A stretch of 8,499 bases of DNA, taken from an uncultured Bacilli bacterium (GTDB taxonomy: Bacteria > Bacillota_I > Bacilli_A > RF39 > UBA660). Positions 1 through 4,779 of the stretch are shown piece after piece (within the stretch, counting starts at the first letter, position 1; each line of letters opens with the position of its first letter). The stretch covers positions 1 through 8,499 of the forward strand of contig CALVVP010000012.1 of the NCBI GenBank assembly GCA_944363895.1. Direction: 5' to 3'. A program made the position numbers and the translations under genes. The notes under the pieces are model-generated. The model searched no databases, was not told where the DNA came from, and was given only the letters and a program-made list of their open reading frames with translations.

Positions 1-7
1 TGTATGT

Positions 8-18
8 ATTATAGCACA
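8..18 (-). promoter_or_regulatory. Extended -10 promoter reading out of the left edge
   Basis: The minus strand reads TGTGCTATAAT, a perfect TATAAT box preceded by a TGn extension and the TRTG-type -16 element typical of Bacillota. No good -35 box lies 16-18 bases upstream; a TTGATG is present but about 20 bases away. The same 11-mer occurs in front of the tRNA-Thr gene. It probably drives a gene or RNA that begins just outside the window. Confidence 0.45.
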
Positions 19-48
19 CTTTTATAAATATAGCATCAAAATTCATTA

Positions 49-91
49 AAAAAGAAGTTTTTCGGGAATTTACTTCTTAAAACTTCTTTTT
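49..91. terminator. AT-rich inverted repeat, possible bidirectional terminator
   Basis: A perfect 13-bp inverted repeat (AAAAAGAAGTTTT at 49-61 and AAAACTTCTTTTT at 79-91) encloses a 17-nt loop. On the minus strand it ends in a run of six T, and on the plus strand in five T. A shorter 7-bp alternative pairs 52-58 with 72-78. It lies between the tRNA-Arg gene and the left-edge promoter, so it could be a second terminator for tRNA-Arg read-through. The stem has only three G-C pairs, so efficiency is doubtful. Confidence 0.4.
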
Positions 92-157
92 CCATCTTTC
101 TTCGGGAACTTTCAATTTAATTTAAGCATTAATTTAAATGTTGACTATTAAGTAATT

Positions 158-183
158 AAAAAAATAACTTATCAAAAGTTATT
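158..183 (-). terminator. Terminator downstream of tRNA-Arg
   Basis: An 8-bp perfect stem (AATAACTT at 163-170 with AAGTTATT at 176-183, 5-nt loop) is followed on the minus strand by a continuous run of T read from 164 down to 158. It begins about 30 nt past the tRNA-Arg CCA end. Shape and position fit a rho-independent terminator for that gene, although the stem is AT-rich. Confidence 0.5.
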
Positions 184-213
184 AAAAATTTATAAAATAT
201 TATTCAATAAAAA

Positions 214-290
214 TGGCGTCCCCGAGCAGAATCGAACTGCTGACCTACAGCTTAGGAGGCTATCGCTCTATCCTACTGAGCTACGAGGAC
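214..290 (-). tRNA. tRNA-Arg, anticodon CCU
   Basis: A full 77-nt cloverleaf folds on the minus strand. The acceptor GTCCTCG pairs with CGGGGAC (one G-U pair), the D stem is GCTC/GAGC, the anticodon stem is ATAGC/GCTGT, and the T arm is AGCAG-TTCGATT-CTGCT. The anticodon loop CTCCTAA carries CCT at positions 34-36, which reads the arginine codon AGG. The discriminator is G73 and the CCA tail is encoded. It has its own promoter ending 8 nt upstream and a likely terminator downstream, so it appears to be a single-gene transcription unit. Confidence 0.96.
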
Positions 291-298
291 ACAATATA

Positions 299-327
299 AT
301 TATATTATTTTATTATTAATAATGCAA
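299..327 (-). promoter_or_regulatory. Promoter of tRNA-Arg
   Basis: On the minus strand TTGCAT (322-327) is separated by exactly 17 bases from TATAAT (299-304), which lies 8 bases before the tRNA 5' end. This is a near-consensus sigma-A promoter and would start transcription at or next to the mature tRNA. Its -35 box overlaps the T-run of the terminator of the preceding HD-domain gene. Confidence 0.75.
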
Positions 328-353
328 GAAAAAAATAGATATAATATCTATTT
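326..353 (-). terminator. Terminator of the HD-domain gene
   Basis: A 9-bp perfect stem (AAATAGATA at 333-341 with TATCTATTT at 345-353, 3-nt loop) is followed on the minus strand by seven T and then C. The TAG stop codon of the HD-domain gene (348-350) lies inside the stem. The hairpin separates that gene from the tRNA-Arg promoter. Confidence 0.55.
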
Positions 354-848
354 AATAACATTAAGTAATAAAAGAAATAGTAAATTAGAAGCATATCTTA
401 ATTTATACCCTAATTTATAACTAAATTCTTTAAAAGCCACCTTTTTATCATATAAACTTACTAGCCAACTTTCCTTATATTTAGGAACGATTGAATTAAT
501 AGGAAACATATGACTTCTAATAATATCTGCTTCTTTAGATGTTACATTAAACTTTTCTAAAGCATTAGCTTCCGCTTTTAAAGGATGATTAAATGTCGAT
601 AAAAATTTATCTTTTAAATTGACATTTTCATCAAGGAAGAAATCATGTAACAAACCACCAACTGCCACAGCTTTATAGTCTAAATTGTTTTTTTTCGCAA
701 ATTTATAAGCATTATATGACACTTTTAAGGAATGATCAAACCGGGAAATCCCATGATGTTCACATTTTTTAAGCTTTAAAAATTCTTCATTATTTAAAAT
801 ATAATTAACTATTTCTAAGTATTCTTTATCAAGTTTATTTATATTCAT
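348..848 (-). CDS. HD-domain phosphohydrolase family protein
   Basis: This is a 166-residue protein with the HD metal-binding fold. Visible ligands are His39 (in FDHSLKVSYNAY), the His68-Asp69 doublet (GGLLHDFF), His88 (FNHPLKAEANA), His113 (IIRSHMFP) and Asp134. This layout matches small bacterial HD phosphohydrolases, metal-dependent enzymes acting on nucleotides or other phosphoesters; the substrate is unknown. The C-terminus (about 150-165) is short and hydrophobic, possibly a membrane-contact helix. I chose the ATG at 848: GAGGTGA lies about 11 bases upstream, and the extended -10 box at 877-885 predicts a transcript start near 870. An in-frame GTG at 863 would have almost no leader and no ribosome binding site. 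The gene has its own promoter and terminator, so it is probably monocistronic. Confidence 0.85.
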   Translation of the reverse strand: MNINKLDKEYLEIVNYILNNEEFLKLKKCEHHGISRFDHSLKVSYNAYKFAKKNNLDYKAVAVGGLLHDFFLDENVNLKDKFLSTFNHPLKAEANALEKFNVTSKEADIIRSHMFPINSIVPKYKESWLVSLYDKKVAFKEFSYKLGYKLRYASNLLFLLLLNVIK

Positions 849-876
849 TATCTTTTTATTCACCTCGAACTATAAC

Positions 877-887
877 ATTATATCACA
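877..887 (-). promoter_or_regulatory. Extended -10 promoter of the HD-domain gene
   Basis: The minus strand reads TGTGATATAAT, a perfect TATAAT with a TGn extension. No convincing -35 box is present at 17 bases. The predicted start near 870 leaves room for the GAGGTG ribosome binding site (861-866) of the downstream gene but not for a GTG start at 863. Confidence 0.6.
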
Positions 888-922
888 ATCCGAAGAAAAA
901 TATAATAATTTTTGTTCATTTT

Positions 923-1957
923 TTACGAAATTTCGATATTTTTATTTTCTGGTTGAATTTGAATATAAGTATTACCATCATTAACCGTAATTTCTTGTCC
1001 ATTTAAAAGACGATAAACAGTTTGAGTAGCTGGAGCATCTTTTTCCCAAGTTATTGGGACGGCATAACCATTAGAAATAAAATATCCTTCGCCAGAACCA
1101 ATATTATCGATTTCTTGTCTACCTTTTTCATCCATACTATAGTTAGGAACTTGATAAGTAATAATATTTTTAGCGGTAAATGTTTCTCCTGTAATATAAT
1201 CTTTTCGTTCAGTACCGTTGCTATATTTCTTATACACTTTATTAGTTGCATCGTAAACAAAAGTATTAGTCTGATAACTAGAATATTCTATTTCTACTTC
1301 GTCAGCTTTAATCGCTCCTTCAAAAATTGATAAATCAATCTCATCAATACTGTATTTTAATAGATTATCTTCATCAGTAGTAGTACGATATCCTTTATTA
1401 TTAATTGTTTCATTTAAACCTTCCATACTAGTGTAAACAGTGTGTTCCGTTGGTACATTTAAAGTAGTATCGCGCCAAAAAGGATTACCATCAACCATCC
1501 CATTAACATTGTTAATTCCTAAATTATATATATCAGTTTCTGCTTGTGGACTCCAGCCATAATGAACATAGATTGCATCATTTTCTAAAGCGTAATCTAA
1601 AAAATAATGCCGGGAACTACGAACAGTACCAATTCTTGCGGTATCAGCATCTTTATATACCGCTAACATTCTTGTAATGCCACCTTCAACGACAATTTCA
1701 TAAACTAAATAAGCATCATTTAATCCTGTTTGTAAAGGTTGCGCTGTTTTATGATTATTAATCATAACTGCAATCGGTCTAGTATTTGATTCTAAATCTA
1801 AAATTTGTAATTTCTTTTCTTCAACTGGTGGATTATCGACAACAGTTGGCTCTTTTAAAGATTCTTTTTGCTTAAAAAACACAAAATATACTACTACCCC
1901 AACCATTACAACTAAAATAATTAAGGCCATCACAATTCTTCCCCATCTTAACTTCAT
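923..1957 (-). CDS. yerB: YerB-like DUF3048 membrane-anchored protein
   Basis: This 344-residue protein has a short positively charged N-terminus, one membrane helix at about 8-28, a proline- and charge-rich linker (about 30-58), and then the two-part DUF3048 region outside the cell. The N-terminal domain (about 58-200) has the motif PIAVMINNHKTAQPLQTGL, an EGGITRMLAVY stretch and IGTVRSSRHYF. The C-terminal domain (about 235-340) contains GSGEGYFISNGYAVPITW. B. subtilis YerB is a lipoprotein of unknown function; here there is no lipobox cysteine and no cysteine at all, so the anchor is an uncleaved helix. The start is supported by AAAGGAG eight bases before the ATG. The gene begins 26 bp past tRNA-Thr with no promoter or terminator between, so it is likely transcribed through the tRNA gene. 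The molecular role of the family is not established. Confidence 0.9.
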   Translation of the reverse strand: MKLRWGRIVMALIILVVMVGVVVYFVFFKQKESLKEPTVVDNPPVEEKKLQILDLESNTRPIAVMINNHKTAQPLQTGLNDAYLVYEIVVEGGITRMLAVYKDADTARIGTVRSSRHYFLDYALENDAIYVHYGWSPQAETDIYNLGINNVNGMVDGNPFWRDTTLNVPTEHTVYTSMEGLNETINNKGYRTTTDEDNLLKYSIDEIDLSIFEGAIKADEVEIEYSSYQTNTFVYDATNKVYKKYSNGTERKDYITGETFTAKNIITYQVPNYSMDEKGRQEIDNIGSGEGYFISNGYAVPITWEKDAPATQTVYRLLNGQEITVNDGNTYIQIQPENKNIEIS

Positions 1958-1983
1958 ATTTATTACTCCTTTATATACAAAAA

Positions 1984-2059
1984 TGGTGCTGGAAATAGGA
2001 TTCGAACCTACGACCTACGCGTTACGAGTGCGTTGCTCTACCAACTAAGCTATTCCAGC
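1984..2059 (-). tRNA. tRNA-Thr, anticodon CGU
   Basis: A 76-nt cloverleaf on the minus strand: acceptor GCTGGAA/TTCCAGC, D stem GCTT/GAGC, T arm GTAGG-TTCGAAT-CCTAT, discriminator A73 and an encoded CCA. The anticodon loop CTCGTAA carries CGT, which reads the threonine codon ACG. The anticodon stem ACGCA/CGCGT has four good pairs, but its loop-closing 31-39 pair is an A-C mismatch. An extended -10 promoter lies directly upstream and yerB follows 26 bp downstream. Confidence 0.94.
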
Positions 2060-2061
2060 AA

Positions 2062-2083
2062 GTGCTATATTAATTATAGCACA
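2062..2083 (-). promoter_or_regulatory. Extended -10 promoter of tRNA-Thr (and yerB), inside a palindrome
   Basis: The minus strand carries TGTGCTATAAT (2073-2083), a perfect TATAAT with TGn extension, placed to start transcription about 7 bases before the tRNA. The -35 region is weak (TTCTTT at 17 bases). The element sits in a perfect inverted repeat: GTGCTATA at 2062-2069 and TATAGCAC at 2075-2082, 5-base centre. The palindrome covers the -10 box and the expected start site. Confidence 0.6.
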
Positions 2084-2091
2084 AATATTCT

Positions 2092-2121
2092 AAAAAAAGA
2101 AGCTAAATTATTTCTTCTTTT
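2092..2121 (-). terminator. Terminator of the cysteine desulfurase gene
   Basis: An 8-bp stem (AAAAGAAG at 2095-2102 with CTTCTTTT at 2114-2121) with an 11-nt loop ends on the minus strand in seven T. The stop codon of the desulfurase gene (2103-2105) lies in the loop. The tract is directly upstream of the tRNA-Thr promoter. The stem is AT-rich, so strength is uncertain. Confidence 0.45.
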
Positions 2122-3293
2122 AAATTAGGATTAGAAAGTACTTTGACTAAATAATCAATTTCTTCTTTAGTATTATAAAAATATAGACTAATTCGACAAG
2201 TATTTTTAATACCGATTTCATCTTTCAATATTTTCGCACAATGATTACCAGCTCTTATACAAATATTATATTTATTAAGATAAATCGCTAAATCCTGCGC
2301 GAAAACATCTTTAATATTAAATGTTATAATACCACTTTGACTATTTTCATTATAAATAATAATATCTTTAACTTTTTTTAATTCTACAAGGGCATATTTT
2401 TTTAAATTTAACTCATATTCTTTTATCTTATCCATACCAATATTATTTAAATATTTAATTGCTTCCCCCAAACCGATAACGCCGGCAATATTAGGGGTAC
2501 CAGCTTCAAAAACCGTTGGCAAATCATTATAAACGCGTGTCCCATCAAATTGGAAATTACTGTTCATTCCCCCACCAAAAATAATCGGATGCATATTATT
2601 TAACAATGCTTCTTTGCCATATAAAACCCCTACACCTGTTGGACCTAACATTTTATGAGCAGAAAAAACCAAAAAATCGATATCTAAATCTTGAACATCA
2701 ACTTTCATATGCGCCACACTTTGCGCACCATCAACGATAACTAAAATTCCTTTACGATGGGCATAATCAATTATTTCTTTAATCGGTCTTATATCACCGA
2801 TGACATTGGTCACATGGGCGATACTAATCACCTTCGTCTTATCAGTTATACTATTAATAACATTATCTAAAGTAACTTCTAAATTATCTAAAGGAATGTA
2901 ATTAACCTTTAATTTTAACTCATCAGCTAATTCAAACCAAGGTAAAACATTAGAAGCATGTTCACTTTTAGTAAGTAATACTTCATCATCTTCTTTTAAA
3001 TAATATTTAAAAAAACCAAAAATTATTTTATTTAAAGAATCCGTTGCACCACTAGTAAAAATAATCTCCTTAGTTTTTTTCGCATTGATAAAATATTTAA
3101 CTAAAACCCGCGTATCTTCATATTTAAAATCGACTTTTAAACTCAAATCATAATCGCCACGATGAGCATTCGCACTATAGTTGTTATAATAATCACTAAC
3201 GGTTTCACTTATGATTTTCGGTTTTAAAGTAGTTGCCCCATTATCTAAATAAACAATATTTTGCTTTAATAATAAAAAGTCTTCCCGATGCAT
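2103..3293 (-). CDS. sufS: Class II cysteine desulfurase (SufS/Csd type)
   Basis: This 396-residue PLP enzyme removes sulfur from cysteine, giving alanine and an enzyme persulfide for Fe-S cluster assembly or other thiol transfer. Visible features are the N-terminal YLDNGATTLKP, the cofactor-stacking His112 (SEHASN), Asp188 and Gln191 (VDGAQS), the PLP lysine Lys214 in SAHKMLGPTGVG, the active-site Cys352 in RAGNHCAK, and Arg367 (CRIS) for the substrate carboxylate. Many relatives have HH before the catalytic cysteine; here it is NH. Length matches the family (about 400). The start is the ATG at 3293, with GGAGGTGA five bases upstream; an in-frame TTG at 3308 only adds residues encoded by the ribosome binding site. 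No sufU, sufB, sufC or sufD lies beside it, so its sulfur acceptor is not shown. It is divergent from the HIT gene and followed by a probable terminator. Confidence 0.92.
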   Translation of the reverse strand: MHREDFLLLKQNIVYLDNGATTLKPKIISETVSDYYNNYSANAHRGDYDLSLKVDFKYEDTRVLVKYFINAKKTKEIIFTSGATDSLNKIIFGFFKYYLKEDDEVLLTKSEHASNVLPWFELADELKLKVNYIPLDNLEVTLDNVINSITDKTKVISIAHVTNVIGDIRPIKEIIDYAHRKGILVIVDGAQSVAHMKVDVQDLDIDFLVFSAHKMLGPTGVGVLYGKEALLNNMHPIIFGGGMNSNFQFDGTRVYNDLPTVFEAGTPNIAGVIGLGEAIKYLNNIGMDKIKEYELNLKKYALVELKKVKDIIIYNENSQSGIITFNIKDVFAQDLAIYLNKYNICIRAGNHCAKILKDEIGIKNTCRISLYFYNTKEEIDYLVKVLSNPNLKEEII

Positions 3294-3389
3294 TTTTCTC
3301 ACCTCCAAACTAATTTTAAATTAACCATTAATATTTTATTCACTTAAATTAATTTTCTTCATAACACATGTACTAGAAATATTACTATT

Positions 3390-3395
3390 ATTATA
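3390..3395 (-). promoter_or_regulatory. Possible -10 box of the cysteine desulfurase gene
   Basis: A perfect TATAAT lies on the minus strand about 97 bases before the desulfurase ATG. The -35 match is poor (TATTCA at 18 bases) and the region is very AT-rich, so this is only the best candidate in the gap. It would give a leader of roughly 90 nt in which I see no clear riboswitch or operator. Confidence 0.35.
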
Positions 3396-3471
3396 CACTA
3401 TATTTAATCAAGATGAATAAAAATCGAATAAATCGTGCAAAATAAAATAGAATATTCGCAGATATTCACTA

Positions 3472-3496
3472 AAAAACCTAGTTGAGCTAGGTTTTT
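3472..3496. terminator. Strong hairpin between divergent genes, terminator-like
   Basis: A perfect 10-bp stem (AAAAACCTAG at 3472-3481 with CTAGGTTTTT at 3487-3496) has a 5-nt loop (TTGAG). It has T-runs on both strands, so it is a rho-independent terminator by shape in either direction. It lies between two divergent genes, 38 bp before the HIT ATG, where no upstream gene is seen to need it. Confidence 0.6.
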
Positions 3497-3510
3497 ACTT
3501 TAAAATATAG

Positions 3511-3516
3511 TATAAT
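3511..3516 (+). promoter_or_regulatory. Likely -10 box of the HIT gene
   Basis: TATAAT lies 18 bases before the HIT ATG and 6 before the GGAGG ribosome binding site. At 17 bases the -35 would be TAGGTT, within the right arm of the hairpin at 3472-3496. The implied leader is only about 12 nt. TAAAAT at 3501-3506 is a weaker alternative -10 box. Confidence 0.45.
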
Positions 3517-3534
3517 AATAATGGAGGTAAAAAT

Positions 3535-3894
3535 ATGAACTGTATATTTTGTAAGATAATAAATAATGAAATTCCTTCATCTAAAATCTATGAAGATGAT
3601 TTAGTAATAGCTTTTTTAGATATCAATCCTGATAGTTTAGGCCACACTTTAATCGTTCCTAAAAAGCATTATCAAGATTTAGATGATATTGACAATCAAA
3701 CTTTAATGCATATTATGGATGTCGCTAAATTATTAAAAAAAAGAATCACCGAAAAATTAAATTGTGATGGTTTAACTTTAATTCAAAATAATGGCAGTGT
3801 TCAAGAAGTGAAACATTTCCATCTCCATTTAAAACCAAGTTACAAAATAAAAAAAGATAAGTCATTAGAAGAAGTATATCAACTATTAAAGTGA
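3535..3894 (+). CDS. hit: HIT-family nucleotide hydrolase/transferase (Hit/HinT type)
   Basis: This 119-residue protein is close to the full length of bacterial HinT-like enzymes, which hydrolyse nucleoside phosphoramidates and related AMP conjugates in the cytoplasm. It has the N-terminal zinc-type pair Cys3 and Cys6 (CIFCKII), the FLDINPDSLGHTLIVPKKH core (26-45), and the signature histidine triad His94-Phe-His96-Leu-His98-Leu, in which the middle histidine would be the nucleophile. The start has GGAGGT six bases upstream. It is the only plus-strand gene in the window, divergent from the cysteine desulfurase and convergent with the 286-residue gene. Its TGA stop directly abuts the TAA of that neighbour, and a shared hairpin covers both ends. 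The natural substrate cannot be told from sequence. Confidence 0.93.
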   Translation: MNCIFCKIINNEIPSSKIYEDDLVIAFLDINPDSLGHTLIVPKKHYQDLDDIDNQTLMHIMDVAKLLKKRITEKLNCDGLTLIQNNGSVQEVKHFHLHLKPSYKIKKDKSLEEVYQLLK

Positions 3895-3907
3895 TTATAC
3901 TTCTTTT
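3867..3907. terminator. Shared hairpin across two convergent gene ends
   Basis: A 12-bp stem (3867-3878 with 3896-3907, one G-T pair, 17-nt loop) covers the last codons of the HIT gene and of the convergent 286-residue gene, whose stop codons abut inside it. The T-runs are short (four on the plus strand, inside the stem). It is the only visible candidate for ending either transcript here. Confidence 0.4.
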
Positions 3908-4755
3908 AATTTTATCTTAATTTCATTAGGTACTAATCGGTTATATAATGCATCAAAATTATCTTTTTCAATATTCGGATTAGTTTCATATTCTAAAAAA
4001 TCTTCTACTAACACACTAATCATATCACTATTACAAGATAAAATATAAACAATGTTATCTAAAGAATTATTTTCCACGATTTCAATAATCATTTCATCAA
4101 TCCCAAATGTTAATTCGGGATTAGTATGTTGTAAAACTTTTTTAAAACGATAATAAACTTTAATCATATCTAAAATTAATTTAGAAAAATTTTTTAAATT
4201 ATAATTATATAATAAATCTAAAATACTAATAATTTTATAAACAATTTCTGTTTTTTCTTCTTGACTAGCTTCCTTACTAAGATAGATAAATTCTTCGACA
4301 GTTCGTTCTTTAAACATGTTATATTTTTCAAATTGATGAAATAAACTAAATTTTTTAACATATTGATCATCTAATTGAGTCAAGATACTAGCTTTACCCT
4401 TCAAATTCAAACGATTAAACTTAATCGAACCATATATAAATGATGATAAAAATGCCGGTTGTTCTAAAATTTTAAAAAGTAAATCATCAAGGTCGGTAAT
4501 CTGTTCATAAATTTCTAAATAACTTTTTTCATCAATCGTCGTTTTTTGATATTTATTTTTATCCAGTAACAAGCGGTAATTATCAATAAAAGATAAACCA
4601 ATAATAATTTTATATAAACTAGTATTTTTTAATTCTTCGATAAATTCAAAATATTTAATGCCAGCACTTTCTTTATCTTCATTATAAAAACTATTATATT
4701 TTTGTTCTAAAAAATTCCTTATTTGTCCGTTAAAATCAATAAAGTTTATCATCAT
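3895..4755 (-). CDS. Hypothetical protein downstream of pnp
   Basis: I do not recognise this 286-residue protein. It has no signal peptide, membrane helix, nucleotide-binding loop or cysteine cluster; the only cysteine is Cys241 and there is no tryptophan. It is rich in Leu, Ile, Lys, Glu, Tyr and Phe and reads as mostly alpha-helical and cytoplasmic, with repeated amphipathic stretches (for example 75-100, 165-205 and 220-255). The base composition resembles its neighbours. AAAGGAG lies four bases before the ATG at 4755 and seven before the second ATG at 4752, so initiation may be at the second. It starts 24 bp after the pnp stop with no terminator between, so it is probably the last gene of the rpsO-pnp operon. 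A link to RNA turnover or translation is a guess from position alone. Confidence 0.8.
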   Translation of the reverse strand: MMINFIDFNGQIRNFLEQKYNSFYNEDKESAGIKYFEFIEELKNTSLYKIIIGLSFIDNYRLLLDKNKYQKTTIDEKSYLEIYEQITDLDDLLFKILEQPAFLSSFIYGSIKFNRLNLKGKASILTQLDDQYVKKFSLFHQFEKYNMFKERTVEEFIYLSKEASQEEKTEIVYKIISILDLLYNYNLKNFSKLILDMIKVYYRFKKVLQHTNPELTFGIDEMIIEIVENNSLDNIVYILSCNSDMISVLVEDFLEYETNPNIEKDNFDALYNRLVPNEIKIKLKEV

Positions 4756-4779
4756 ACCACTCCTTTAACTAAAGAAAAC

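Noticed and set aside
849..863. Upstream GTG start for the HD-domain gene
   Set aside because: It overlaps the only ribosome binding site (GAGGTG) and would leave about seven bases of leader after the predicted transcript start.
901..935. Terminator for yerB between 890 and 935
   Set aside because: Only imperfect all-A/T pairings were found, with no convincing stem and T-run.
1022..1330. Open frame on the plus strand opposite yerB (102 codons)
   Set aside because: It lies wholly inside the yerB coding region in antisense, has no ribosome binding site, and its translation looks like random hydrophobic sequence. The same holds for open frames at 1051-1260, 5993-6220 and 6572-6835.
3294..3308. 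Upstream TTG start for the cysteine desulfurase
   Set aside because: The added residues are encoded by the GGAGGTGA ribosome binding site that perfectly serves the ATG at 3293.
3892..3894. UGA read as tryptophan (Mycoplasma-type code)
   Set aside because: The tryptophans checked in the HD protein, YerB and PNPase are TGG, and reading through the TGA of hit would add only five residues running into the neighbouring gene end.
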